A stretch of 64,000 nucleotides of DNA from positions 178,962 to 242,961 of the forward strand of contig NZ_LMEI01000012.1 of the NCBI RefSeq assembly GCF_001426585.1. Reading direction: 5' to 3'. How positions within the stretch are numbered: the first letter of the stretch is position 1; each line of letters starts with the position of its first letter. The notes under the pieces are model-generated. The model searched no databases, had not been told where the DNA came from, and saw only the letters and a program-made list of their open reading frames with translations. A program made the position numbers and the translations under genes. Of the stretch, positions 40,699-48,671 are shown piece by piece. The DNA is from Streptomyces sp. Root431. GTDB taxonomy: Bacteria > Actinomycetota > Actinomycetes > Streptomycetales > Streptomycetaceae.

Positions 40699-41721
40699 AT
40701 GGAGCACGTTTCACGCGACATCACCCTGCTGCCCAAGGCCCATCTGCATCTGCACTTCACCGGTTCGATGCGGCCCACGACGCTCATCGAGCTGGCCGAC
40801 AAGTACGGCGTCCATCTTCCCGAGGCGCTGAGCAGCGGTACGCCCCCCAAACTACGGGCGACCGACGAGCGCGGCTGGTTCCGCTTCCAACGCCTGTACG
40901 ACATCGCGCGCTCCTGCCTGCGCGAGCCGGAGGACATTCGGCGACTCGTCCGCGAGGCGGCCGAGGAGGACGTCCGGGACGGTTCGGGCTGGCTGGAGAT
41001 CCAGGTCGACCCCACCTCGTACGCCCCCCTGCTCGGCGGGCTCATCGCGGCGATGGAGATCATCCTCGACGCGGTCGACTCGGCCTCCCGGGAGACCGGG
41101 CTCGGGATGCGGGTCCTCGTCGCCGCGAACCGGATGAAGCACCCCCTGGAGGCGCGGACGCTCGCCCGGCTCGCGGTGCGGTACGCGGACCGGGGCGTGG
41201 TCGGCTTCGGGCTCTCCAACGACGAGCGGCGGGGCCTGGCGCGCGACTTCGACCGGGCGTTCTCGATCGCCCGCGACGGCGGTCTCCTCGCGGCCCCGCA
41301 CGGCGGGGAGCTCACCGGCCCCGCCTCCGTACGGGACTGCCTGGACGACCTGCGGGCCTCGCGCGTCGGCCACGGGGTGCGGGCGGCGGAGGACCCCCGG
41401 CTGCTGCGGAAGCTGGCCGAGCGCGGGGTGACCTGCGAGGTCTGCCCCGCGTCGAACGTGGCCCTCGGCGTGTACGAGCGGCACGAGGACGTACCGCTGC
41501 GGACGCTCTTCGAGGCGGGCGTCCCGATGGCGCTGGGCGCGGACGACCCGCTGCTCTTCGGCTCGCGGCTCGCGGCGCAGTACGAGATCGCCCGCCGGCA
41601 CCACGGGTTCACGGACGCGGAGCTGGCGGAGCTGGCCCGTCAGTCGGTGCGGGGCTCGGCGGCCCCGGAGGGCGTACGGGAGAAGCTGCTCGCGGGGATC
41701 GACGACTGGATCGCCGACTGA
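40699..41721 (+). CDS. add: adenosine deaminase
   Basis: 340 aa. Metal and catalytic motifs of the adenosine/AMP deaminase family are present: HLHLHFTGS (two zinc His), APHGGELTGP (His and catalytic Glu), RVGHGVRA (His) and LGADDPLLFG (Asp-Asp). It hydrolyses adenosine to inosine in purine salvage. I chose ATG 40699 (MEHVSRDITLLPK); there is no ribosome site but a CAGGAT -10-like hexamer lies 6 nt before it, so the message may be leaderless. An adenine or aminodeoxyfutalosine deaminase cannot be excluded by motifs alone. Confidence 0.85.
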   Translation: MEHVSRDITLLPKAHLHLHFTGSMRPTTLIELADKYGVHLPEALSSGTPPKLRATDERGWFRFQRLYDIARSCLREPEDIRRLVREAAEEDVRDGSGWLEIQVDPTSYAPLLGGLIAAMEIILDAVDSASRETGLGMRVLVAANRMKHPLEARTLARLAVRYADRGVVGFGLSNDERRGLARDFDRAFSIARDGGLLAAPHGGELTGPASVRDCLDDLRASRVGHGVRAAEDPRLLRKLAERGVTCEVCPASNVALGVYERHEDVPLRTLFEAGVPMALGADDPLLFGSRLAAQYEIARRHHGFTDAELAELARQSVRGSAAPEGVREKLLAGIDDWIAD

Positions 41722-41731
41722 CCCGCACGCC

Positions 41732-42322
41732 CTAGCCGATCCCGCGCATCAGCGTGCGCGCGATCGCGCGGGCGAAGTCGTCGAGCGGCCCGGGGCCGTC
41801 CTCCGTCATCTCGTACGCGAAGGCCCGCTGGACGCAGGCGCCGAGGAGGAGCGCGGCGGCCGCCCGCGGGTCGGCCTCGGCGCCGATGCGGCCGAGGCGC
41901 TGCTCGGTGCGGAGGTAGGCGGTGAGCCCCTCGACGGGCCTGTGCGGTCCGGCGCCGAGCCGGCGCATGCCCTCCTCGTGGCGGGCCTTGAGCTGCGGCT
42001 CGGCGTAGAGCGAGGCGGCCATCGGGAAGCTCTCCTCGTAGAAGAGGGCGGCCTGCCGGGCGATCTCGGTGAGGTTCTCCTCGACGGTCCGGCTGCCGGG
42101 GTCGGCGGCGAGGGCGCCGAGCAGCCCACCGAGCCGGGGCAGCCGCTCGTCGAGGACGGTCAGGAAGAGCTCTTCCTTGCTCGTGAAGTACTTGTAGAGG
42201 GCCGCCTCCGAGCAGCCGGCCGCCTTGGCGATCTCCTTGGTCGTGGTGCGGGCGAGCCCCGCCGTCCGCATGAGGTCGCGCGCGGCGTCGACGATCCGTA
42301 CGCGGGTCGGTTTCTGTTCCAT
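41732..42322 (-). CDS. TetR-family regulator
   Basis: 196 aa. The N-terminal HTH (about 8-55, RIVDAARDLMRTAGLARTTT then IAKAAGCSEAALYKYFTSKE) is typical of TetR. The C-terminal ligand domain is variable. I chose ATG 42322, which has GGAGGA 5 nt upstream. It is divergent from an NAD(P)-binding oxidoreductase, and the 87-bp spacer holds a tandem repeat that is probably its operator. It likely represses itself and the oxidoreductase; ligand unknown. Confidence 0.92.
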   Translation of the reverse strand: MEQKPTRVRIVDAARDLMRTAGLARTTTKEIAKAAGCSEAALYKYFTSKEELFLTVLDERLPRLGGLLGALAADPGSRTVEENLTEIARQAALFYEESFPMAASLYAEPQLKARHEEGMRRLGAGPHRPVEGLTAYLRTEQRLGRIGAEADPRAAAALLLGACVQRAFAYEMTEDGPGPLDDFARAIARTLMRGIG

Positions 42323-42346
42323 GCATCCTCCAGCCACCCTTGACGC

Positions 42347-42400
42347 GTGAGTGAGTATCCACCCACCCTGAGGGTGAGTGAATACTTACCCACCCTGGGA
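42347..42400. promoter_or_regulatory. tandem 27-bp repeat, candidate TetR operator
   Basis: Two adjacent copies of a unit beginning GTGAGTGA(G/A)TA and containing ACCCACCCTG. Each holds an imperfect palindrome, clearest in the second as GTGAGTGAATACTTAC. The second copy overlaps the region just before the oxidoreductase ribosome site. Confidence 0.65.
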
Positions 42401-42409
42401 GGGTGCGAC

Positions 42410-43048
42410 ATGAAGCTCACCGTCTTCGGCGCGACCGGCGGCATCGGCCTGGAGCTCGTCCGCCAGGCACTGGCCTCGGGCCACGAGGTGACGGCCGTGG
42501 TGCGGGACCCCGCGCGGCTGACCGTCACCGGGGAGCGGCTCGTGGTCCACCGGGCCGACCTCGCCGACCCCGAGACCCTGCGCGCGGCCGTCACCGGCCG
42601 GGACGCGGTGCTCTCGGGTCTCGGCGCCCGCGGTCGCGCGGACGCGGCCACGGGCGTGGCGGCCCGGCTGACCCGCTCGGTGCTCGCGGCAATGGAGGCC
42701 GAGCGGGTCCGGCGGCTCCTGGTGGTCAGCGCTGCCCCGGTAGGCCCCGCCGCGGAGGGCGACGGGGTGCTCGACAAGGCCGTCCTCGCGGTGATCAACA
42801 GCGTCCTGAAGGACGTCTACACCGATCTGCGGACGATGGAGTCCGCGCTGGCGGCGAGCGCCACCGACTGGACCGCGGTCCGCCCGCCGAAGCTGACGGA
42901 CAAGCCGCTCACCGGCCGGTACCGCACGGTCGTCGGCGGCAATCCGCCCCGCGGCCGCACGCTGGCCCGCGCGGACGTGGCCCACGCGATGCTGGCGATG
43001 ATCGACGCCCCGGGGACGGTCAAGCAGGGCGTGGGCGTCGCGTACTAG
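42410..43048 (+). CDS. NAD(P)-binding epimerase/reductase-like protein
   Basis: 212 aa, an atypical short-chain dehydrogenase fold (NAD(P)H-binding, NmrA/YwnB-like). The Rossmann motif is VFGATGGIGLELV, with a nucleotide-ribose region AVVRDPARL. There is no classical Tyr-x-x-x-Lys active site. ATG 42410 follows GGGAGGG. Probably an oxidoreductase or redox sensor under control of the divergent TetR protein. Confidence 0.88.
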   Translation: MKLTVFGATGGIGLELVRQALASGHEVTAVVRDPARLTVTGERLVVHRADLADPETLRAAVTGRDAVLSGLGARGRADAATGVAARLTRSVLAAMEAERVRRLLVVSAAPVGPAAEGDGVLDKAVLAVINSVLKDVYTDLRTMESALAASATDWTAVRPPKLTDKPLTGRYRTVVGGNPPRGRTLARADVAHAMLAMIDAPGTVKQGVGVAY

Positions 43049-43062
43049 CGGACCCCGACGCC

Positions 43063-44121
43063 CTAGAGCTCCACGCCCACCGTGACGGGCTCGTTGACGA
43101 GGGTGATCCCGAAGGCGTCCCGCACTCCGGCGACGACCTCGCGGGCGAGGGCGAGGAGGTCCTCGGTGGTCGCCTCGCCGCGGTTGGTGAGGGCGAGCGT
43201 GTGCTTGGTGGAGATCCGGGCGGGCCCGGAGCCGTACCCCTTGGTGAATCCGGCCCGGTCGATCAGCCAGGCCGCGGAGGTCTTCACGGCGCCGTCCTCG
43301 CCCGTGGGGAAGGCCGGCGGGGTGACGTCGGGGCCGAGCCGCCCGGCGACGCGCGCGAGGAAGGTCTCGTACTCCCCCGCCGTGAGGATCGGGTTGGTGA
43401 AGAAGGAGCCCGCGGACCAGGTGTCGTGGTCCTCCGGGTCCAGGACCATGCCCTTGCCGGCGCGCAGCCGCAGCACGGTCTCGCGGGCCTGCGCGAGCGG
43501 CACCCGGTCCCCCGCCTCGACGCCGAGGGCGCGGGCGGTCTCCGGGTACTTGATCGGCGCGGACATCCCGTCGGCGTCCTCCAGCGCGAAGCGGACCCGC
43601 AGCACCACGTACCGCTCGGGCTCGTCCTTGAAGAGGCTGTGCCGGTACGAGAAGGCGCACTCGGCGTTCGTGAGAGTGACGGTCTCTTCGGCGCGGCGGT
43701 CGTAGGCGACGACCTCGGTGACGGTCGCGGAGACGTCCTGCCCGTAGGCGCCGACGTTCTGGATCGGGGTCGCGCCGGCCGAGCCGGGGATGCCGGCCAG
43801 GCACTCGATCCCGGCGAGCCCGGCCTCGACGGTCCGCGCCACGGCGTCCGTCCAGACCTCGCCCGCGGCCAGCTCCAGGCGCGTGCCCTCCAGGGCGAAG
43901 CCGGTGGTGGCGATGCGCAGCGCCGTGCCGTCGAAGCCCTTGTCCCCGATGACCAGGTTGGAGCCGCCGCCGATGATCAGCAGCGGGGTGCCCGCGGCGT
44001 CGGCCTCGCGGACGGCCGCGACCACCTCGTCGTCGGTGGTGGCGGTGACGAGCCGGGTGGCGGGTCCGCCGAGCCGGAAGGTCGTCAGGGGCGCGAGGGG
44101 GGCGTCGTGGAGTGGCTGCAC
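43063..44121 (-). CDS. murB: UDP-N-acetylenolpyruvoylglucosamine reductase
   Basis: 352 aa. FAD-binding MurB signatures are clear: TTFRLGGPATRLV, LLIIGGGSNLVIGDKGFDGT, GIPGSAGATPIQNVGAYGQ, the AFSYRHSLFK Arg/Tyr site and SAGSFFTNPIL (catalytic Ser). It reduces enolpyruvyl-UDP-GlcNAc to UDP-MurNAc in cell wall synthesis. The start is uncertain: GTG 44121 (VQPLHDAPLAPLTTF) gives the usual length; GTG 44142 and GTG 44166 are in frame but 44166 lies inside a 42-bp palindrome, and none has a good ribosome site. Confidence 0.93.
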   Translation of the reverse strand: MQPLHDAPLAPLTTFRLGGPATRLVTATTDDEVVAAVREADAAGTPLLIIGGGSNLVIGDKGFDGTALRIATTGFALEGTRLELAAGEVWTDAVARTVEAGLAGIECLAGIPGSAGATPIQNVGAYGQDVSATVTEVVAYDRRAEETVTLTNAECAFSYRHSLFKDEPERYVVLRVRFALEDADGMSAPIKYPETARALGVEAGDRVPLAQARETVLRLRAGKGMVLDPEDHDTWSAGSFFTNPILTAGEYETFLARVAGRLGPDVTPPAFPTGEDGAVKTSAAWLIDRAGFTKGYGSGPARISTKHTLALTNRGEATTEDLLALAREVVAGVRDAFGITLVNEPVTVGVEL

Positions 44122-44134
44122 GGGCTCAAGAGTA

Positions 44135-44176
44135 CGTTCCACCCGTGGAGGGAAGCTTTCCTCCACGGGTGGAACG
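44135..44176. terminator. 42-bp palindrome between the dehydratase operon and murB
   Basis: CGTTCCACCCGTGGAGG (44135-44151) and its exact complement (44160-44176) flank GAAGCTTT, a 17-bp perfect stem. It starts 7 nt after the dehydratase stop, so it could terminate that operon, but it lies only 13 nt before the likely murB start and could also act as an operator or mRNA hairpin. Confidence 0.75.
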
Positions 44177-44182
44177 ACGGCG

Positions 44183-44611
44183 TCAGGCGAGCGCGACCAC
44201 GGCCCGGCTCATGCCGAGGACCTTCTGGCCGGCGCTCATCGCGGTGATGTCGACCCGGACGCGCTTGTCGTCGAGCTTCGCGGCGACCTTGGCGCTGACC
44301 TCGACGAGGGCGCCCCGGTCGTCGTTGGGGACGATGACCGGCTTGGTGAAGCGGACGCCGTACTCGACGACGGCGGCGGGGTCGCCGGCCCAGTCGGTGA
44401 CGACGCGGATCGCCTCGGCCATGGTGAACATGCCGTGGGCGATGACGTCCGGGAGGCCGACCTCGACCGCGAACTTCTCGTTCCAGTGGATGGGGTTGAA
44501 GTCCCCGGAGGCCCCGGCGTACTGCACGAGTGTGGCGCGCGTCACGGGGAAGTTCTGCGCGGGCAGCTCGGTGCCGACCTCGACCTCGTCGTAGGCGATC
44601 TTGGCGGTCAT
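44183..44611 (-). CDS. MaoC-like dehydratase subunit (HadB-like)
   Basis: 142 aa, a single hot-dog fold. The catalytic pair is seen in YAGASGDFNPIHWNEKFA (Asp and His) and the loop DVIAHGMFTMAEA. This is the type of subunit that dehydrates (3R)-hydroxyacyl thioesters; with the upstream gene it resembles mycobacterial HadA-HadB of type II fatty acid synthesis. ATG 44611; the spacer to the partner is only 2 nt, so they form a pair. Confidence 0.86.
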   Translation of the reverse strand: MTAKIAYDEVEVGTELPAQNFPVTRATLVQYAGASGDFNPIHWNEKFAVEVGLPDVIAHGMFTMAEAIRVVTDWAGDPAAVVEYGVRFTKPVIVPNDDRGALVEVSAKVAAKLDDKRVRVDITAMSAGQKVLGMSRAVVALA

Positions 44612-44613
44612 GG

Positions 44614-45066
44614 TCAGGCCCCCTCGGGTGCGCGGGAGACGAGCTTCGTCCAGGCGGTCACGACGTGCTCGCCGGAGGCGTCGTGGACCTCGCCGCGGAT
44701 GTCCAGGATGTCGTTGCCCGCGAGGGACTTGATCGCCTCGATGGTGGAGGTGACCGAGAGCCGGTCCCCGGCGCGTACGGGCCGGGTGTAGGCGAACTTC
44801 TGGTCGCCGTGGACCACGCGGCTGTAGTCGAGGCCGAGCTGCGGGTCCTCGATGACGGCGCCGGCGGCCTTGAATGTGATGGCGAACACAAAGGTGGGCG
44901 GGGCGATCACGTCGGAATGGCCGAGCGCCTTGGCCGCCTCGGTGTCGGTGTACGCGGGATTGGCGTCACCGATCGCCTCGGCGAACTCGCGGATCTTCTC
45001 GCGGCCGACCTCGTAGGGCGGGGTGGGCGGATAGGTCCGGCCCACGAAGGACTGGTCGAGCGCCAT
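44614..45066 (-). CDS. MaoC-fold dehydratase partner (HadA-like)
   Basis: 150 aa. Hot-dog fold with FVGRTYPPTPPYEVGREKIR at the N-terminus, the family feature of actinobacterial HadA/UPF0336 proteins, and APPTFVFAITFKA. The catalytic Asp-His motif is replaced (GDANPAYTD), so it is expected to be the substrate-binding half of a heterodimer with the 142-aa protein. ATG 45066 has AGGAGG 10 nt upstream. It lies between rpmG and murB, in the same direction. Confidence 0.87.
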   Translation of the reverse strand: MALDQSFVGRTYPPTPPYEVGREKIREFAEAIGDANPAYTDTEAAKALGHSDVIAPPTFVFAITFKAAGAVIEDPQLGLDYSRVVHGDQKFAYTRPVRAGDRLSVTSTIEAIKSLAGNDILDIRGEVHDASGEHVVTAWTKLVSRAPEGA

Positions 45067-45148
45067 GGACTCGATACCTCCTGGATTTGTTGCCGACAAA
45101 CGACACGAGGCCGCCCCCTGGTGGGGACGGCCTCGTGTACGAGCCTGT

Positions 45149-45313
45149 TTAGCGCGTCTCGCGGTGCGCAGTGTGCGAGTTGCAGCGAGGGCAGTGCTTC
45201 TTCATCTCAAGACGGTCCGGGTTGTTACGCCGGTTCTTCTTGGTGATGTAGTTCCGCTCCTTGCACTCCACGCAGGCCAGCGTGATCTTCGGGCGGACGT
45301 CGGTGGCAGCCAC
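45149..45313 (-). CDS. rpmG: 50S ribosomal protein L33, zinc-binding form
   Basis: 54 aa. It has the two CxxC pairs of the C-plus form (CVECKERN and CPRCNSHT), [20 protein letters not shown] between them. GTG 45313 has AAGGAG 8 nt upstream. It is cotranscribed behind tRNA-Thr and tRNA-Met. Streptomyces usually carry a zinc-free L33 elsewhere for zinc starvation. Confidence 0.95.
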
Positions 45314-45399
45314 GTGAGTGCTCCTTGGACGGATGGGACGGATGAACGCATAAAAGAGTAGCCGATCGAAGGACCGACCCCACAATCGGCTACCGTGTG

Positions 45400-45472
45400 T
45401 AGCGGTGACCGGACTTGAACCGGTGACACAGCGATTATGAGCCGCTTGCTCTACCGACTGAGCTACACCGCT
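45400..45472 (-). tRNA. tRNA-Met (CAT), elongator
   Basis: 73 nt. Acceptor arms AGCGGTG and CACCGCT pair; anticodon loop CTCATAA; T-loop GGTTCAAGTCC. The first base pair is A-T, so it is not the usual C-A mismatched initiator tRNA. Confidence 0.96.
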
Positions 45473-45516
45473 TTGATGATCTGGATCCCGCCCGAGGGCG
45501 GGGTCCTTCTCACCAG

Positions 45517-45589
45517 AGCCCCAATACGGAATCGAACCGTAGACCTTCTCCTTACCATGGAGACGCTCTACCGACTGAGCTATTGGGGC
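45517..45589 (-). tRNA. tRNA-Thr (GGT)
   Basis: 73 nt. Acceptor arms GCCCCAA and TTGGGGC pair; the anticodon stem TCTCC/GGAGA encloses ATGGTAA with anticodon GGT; T-loop GGTTCGATTCC. First gene of tRNA-Thr, tRNA-Met, rpmG. Confidence 0.96.
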
Positions 45590-45600
45590 GAGCGAGGAAG

Positions 45601-45630
45601 ACATTACACGGTCTCCCGCCCATCGCCCAA
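45601..45630 (-). promoter_or_regulatory. promoter of tRNA-Thr/tRNA-Met/rpmG
   Basis: On the minus strand TTGGGC (45630-45625) and TAATGT (45606-45601) are 18 nt apart, 12 bp before tRNA-Thr. Confidence 0.6.
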
Positions 45631-45795
45631 ATCCGTTTCCGCGCGCCCCCGCGACGGCCCTCACCAGGCGTCACGTACGCCACTCGTGGACTCATCGGTA
45701 CGACTATTGCGCTCCTCCTCGAAGGTCGCTCCGAGCCCCCCTAGGCTCTGCCCCACCTTGCGCGATCTTGATCTTGAGGAGCCTTGAGGAGCCCG

Positions 45796-47079
45796 ATGTC
45801 AGCCGACAGCAAGCAGCCCCAGCCGCCCGAGGACGGGGCCGCCACCACCGCCGACTCGACCTCGCTCCTGCTCTCCCACGCCCGCCTCACCGACGGCCGG
45901 ACCGTGGACGTGCGGCTCGTCGGCGGGCGGATCGAGGCCGTCGGCACCGCCGGCAGCCTCAGCGCCGTCGGCGGCTCCCGCGTCGACCTCGCCGGCTACC
46001 TGCTGCTGCCCGCCGCCGCCGAACCCCACGCCCACGCCGACACCGCGCTCTCCGCCGACACCCCGGGCCCCGTCTCGTACGCCCCTGACGAGGTGCAGCG
46101 CCGGGCCACCGAGGCCGCCCTGCTCCAGCTCGGCCACGGCGCCACCGCGCTGCGCGCGCACGTGCGGATCGGGGACGTGCAGGGCCTCGGGCCGCTGGAG
46201 GCCGTGCTCCAGGCGCGGCGCTCGCTGCGCGGCCTCGCCGACCTCACGGCCGTCGCCGTCCCCCGGCTCCTCACCGGGGTCGCGGGCGCGGACGGGCTCG
46301 CGATGCTGCGGGACGCGGTGAAGATGGGCGCCGGGGTGGTCGGCGGCTGTCCGGACCTCGACCCGGACCCGGCGGGATACGTGGAGGCGGTCCTGGAGCT
46401 CGCGGCCGAGCACGGCTGCCCGGTCGACCTGCACACCGACGGGGACGACCCGGCCCGGCTCGCCCGGCTCGCGGCGATGGCCGGCGGGCTGCGGCCCGGG
46501 GTGACGATCGGGCCGTGCGCCGGGCTCGGCCGGCTCCCCTCGGAGGCGGCGCGGCGGGCGGCGGACCAGCTGGCGGCGGCCGGGGTGACGGTGGTGTGCC
46601 TGCCGCAGGGCGGCTGCGGGGGGACGGAGCTGCGGGGCGCGGCCCCGGTCAGGCTGCTGCGGGCGGCCGGGGTGCGGGTCGCGGCGGGCAGCGGGGCGCT
46701 GCGGGACGTGTCCAACCCGGTGGGGCGCGGGGACCCGCTGGAGGCGGCGTACCTCCTCGCCTCGCTCGGCGGGCTGCCGCCCCAGGAGGCGTACGCGGCG
46801 GTGAGCGGGGGCGCGCGGGCGGCGATGGGGCTGCCCGAGGTGCGGGTGGAGGCGGGCTTCCCGGCGGAGCTGCTCGCGGTGCGCGGCGAGCGGCTCGCGG
46901 GCGTGCTCTCCCTCGCGTACAGCCGGATCGTGGTGCACCGGGGGCGGGTGGTGGCCCGGACGAGCGCGGTGCGGGAGTACTGCGACTCGGCGGCCGCCCT
47001 CGACCTGCCCCGACAGGTGCGTCCGGAGCGCCCGCCCGAGCCGGGGAGCCCTCCGGCCGGTCCCGTCGTACGGTCGTGA
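45796..47079 (+). CDS. amidohydrolase-like protein lacking key catalytic residues
   Basis: 427 aa, TIM-barrel amidohydrolase related to cytosine deaminase. An N-terminal beta-sandwich (LLLSHARLTDGRTVDVRLV) leads to the barrel. The first metal motif is kept (AEPHAHADTA, HxH). At the cytosine deaminase HxDE position it has DLHTDG (Glu to Gly), the expected third His is missing in VTIGPCAGLG, and the usual GSDN Asp site reads AAGSGALRDVSNP. So deaminase chemistry as known is unlikely. I chose ATG 45796, which has GAGGAG upstream (itself in a short duplication CTTGAGGAGCC). Confidence 0.8.
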   Translation: MSADSKQPQPPEDGAATTADSTSLLLSHARLTDGRTVDVRLVGGRIEAVGTAGSLSAVGGSRVDLAGYLLLPAAAEPHAHADTALSADTPGPVSYAPDEVQRRATEAALLQLGHGATALRAHVRIGDVQGLGPLEAVLQARRSLRGLADLTAVAVPRLLTGVAGADGLAMLRDAVKMGAGVVGGCPDLDPDPAGYVEAVLELAAEHGCPVDLHTDGDDPARLARLAAMAGGLRPGVTIGPCAGLGRLPSEAARRAADQLAAAGVTVVCLPQGGCGGTELRGAAPVRLLRAAGVRVAAGSGALRDVSNPVGRGDPLEAAYLLASLGGLPPQEAYAAVSGGARAAMGLPEVRVEAGFPAELLAVRGERLAGVLSLAYSRIVVHRGRVVARTSAVREYCDSAAALDLPRQVRPERPPEPGSPPAGPVVRS

Positions 47080-47081
47080 GT

Positions 47082-47738
47082 ATGCGCATCGTCATCGCTG
47101 GAGGACACGGACAGATCGCCCTGCGCCTGGAGAGGCTGCTGTCGGCGGGCGGACACGAGGTCGCGGGGATCATCCGCAGGCCCGAGCAGGGCGACGACCT
47201 ACGGAACGCGGGCGCCGAGCCGGTGATCCTGGACCTGGAGACGGCGTCGGTGGAGATGGTCGCGGCCGTGCTCCAGGGCGCCGACGCGGCGGTCTTCGCC
47301 GCGGGCGCGGGCCCGGGGAGCTCGGTGGACCGCAAGGACACGGTGGACCGCGCGGCGGCCGTGCTCTTCGCGGACGCGGCGGAGCGGGCGGGCGTGCGGC
47401 GCTACGTGGTGGTGTCCTCGATGGGCGCGGACGCGCACCACAAGGGCGACGACGTCTTCGACGCCTACCTCCGCGCCAAGGGTGCCGCCGACGACGCGGT
47501 CCGCGCCCGTACGACCCTGGACTGGACGATCCTGCGCCCCGGCTCCCTGACGAACGACGCGGGCACGGGCCTGGTCCGCCTGGAGGCCCACACGGGCCGG
47601 GGCATGATCCCCCGCGACGACGTGGCGGCGGTCCTCGCGGAACTCCTCGACACCCCGGCGACGGCCGGCCTGACCCTGGAACTGATCAGCGGCTCGACAC
47701 CGCTCTCGGTCGCGGTGAAGGACGTGGCCGGAAACTGA
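47082..47738 (+). CDS. NAD(P)H-binding protein, YwnB/SDR-a5-like
   Basis: 218 aa. Rossmann start RIVIAGGHGQIALRLERLL, then VVVSSMGADAHHKGDDVFDA and YLRAKGAADDAVRARTTLDW ... TILRPGSLTND, the pattern of SDR-a5 (NmrA-like) proteins. The Tyr-Lys dyad Y-x-x-A-K is present. ATG 47082 starts 3 nt after the previous stop; GTG 47076 overlapping that stop is also possible. It ends at a strong terminator shared with tRNA-Tyr. Confidence 0.9.
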   Translation: MRIVIAGGHGQIALRLERLLSAGGHEVAGIIRRPEQGDDLRNAGAEPVILDLETASVEMVAAVLQGADAAVFAAGAGPGSSVDRKDTVDRAAAVLFADAAERAGVRRYVVVSSMGADAHHKGDDVFDAYLRAKGAADDAVRARTTLDWTILRPGSLTNDAGTGLVRLEAHTGRGMIPRDDVAAVLAELLDTPATAGLTLELISGSTPLSVAVKDVAGN

Positions 47739-47795
47739 CCCGGGGCCCGGAAGTCTCGGGAGTCCCTGAAGTCCCGGAAGCCTCCGGAAACGAGT

Positions 47796-47827
47796 GAAGG
47801 TCCCCGGTGAGAACACCGGGGACCTTC
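47796..47827. terminator. bidirectional terminator
   Basis: GAAGGTCCCCGGTG and CACCGGGGACCTTC form a perfect 14-bp stem with an AGAA loop between the convergent oxidoreductase gene and tRNA-Tyr; TTCTTC follows on the plus side. Confidence 0.9.
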
Positions 47828-47833
47828 TTCACG

Positions 47834-47915
47834 TGGCGACGCCAGGATTCGAACCTGGGTAGGCTAAGCCGACGGATTTACAGTCCGCTCCCATTGGCCA
47901 CTCGGGCACATCGCC
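47834..47915 (-). tRNA. tRNA-Tyr (GTA)
   Basis: 82 nt with a long variable arm, as expected for class II tRNA-Tyr. Acceptor arms GGCGATG and CGTCGCC pair with one T-G; anticodon loop CTGTAAA; T-loop GGTTCGAATCC. Confidence 0.96.
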
Positions 47916-48084
47916 ATGAGATCGCTGCCGTGGAGCCGCTTTCGCGGTGTTCCGTGGCAACGACGTAAACAATACCTGATCCCGGGGGGTGGTCCGCCAC
48001 CGGATTGATCAGCGGTTCGAGTCGCGGCGAACCCCCTAGGCTTTGGGCTGTACCCCACAGCAACCGAGCAAGGAGCCACGAGTC

Positions 48085-48576
48085 ATGGCCGACTCCAGTT
48101 TCGACATCGTGTCCAAGGTCGAGCGGCAGGAGGTCGACAACGCCCTCAACCAGGCCGTGAAGGAGATCTCCCAGCGCTACGACTTCAAGGGCACCAACGC
48201 CTCGATCGCCTGGTCGGGCGAGAAGATCCTCATGCAGGCGAACGGCGAGGAGCGCGTGATGGCGATCCTCGACATCTTCCAGACCAAGCTGATCAAGCGG
48301 GGCATCTCGCTGAAGTCGCTGGACGTCGAGGGTGAGCCGCAGCTGTCCGGCAAGGAGTACAAGCTCTTCGCGTCGGTCACCGAGGGCATTTCGCAGGAGA
48401 ACGCCAAGAAGGTCGCGAAGGCCATCCGGGACGAGGGCCCGAAGGGCGTCAAGGCGCAGGTCCAAGGCGATGAGCTGCGCGTCAGCTCGAAGAGCCGGGA
48501 CGACCTGCAGGCCGTCCAGGCGCTGCTCAAGGGCAAGGACTTCGACTTCGCCCTCCAGTTCGTGAACTACCGCTGA
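48085..48576 (+). CDS. YajQ-family nucleotide-binding protein
   Basis: 163 aa, full length for the family (UPF0234). It starts [20 protein letters not shown] and contains [17 protein letters not shown] and [20 protein letters not shown], the two halves of the ferredoxin-like double fold. Some homologues bind cyclic di-GMP; whether this one does is not visible. ATG 48085 has AAGGAGCC 9 nt upstream; a TAGGCT -10-like element lies 45 bp before it. Confidence 0.92.
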   Translation: MADSSFDIVSKVERQEVDNALNQAVKEISQRYDFKGTNASIAWSGEKILMQANGEERVMAILDIFQTKLIKRGISLKSLDVEGEPQLSGKEYKLFASVTEGISQENAKKVAKAIRDEGPKGVKAQVQGDELRVSSKSRDDLQAVQALLKGKDFDFALQFVNYR

Positions 48577-48671
48577 CCCGTCGAGGCTCGTGTCCGAATT
48601 CCGCCAGCCCGAGGGTCGGCGGGCCCCGCACACTGGATCGTGGAAGACCCGTGCGGGGAGAGGAACCAGTC

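Noticed and set aside
48012-48031. GGTTCG...CGAACC inverted repeat before yajQ as an SOS box
   Set aside because: The half-sites have the wrong orientation and spacing for LexA; it is probably a promoter-proximal hairpin.
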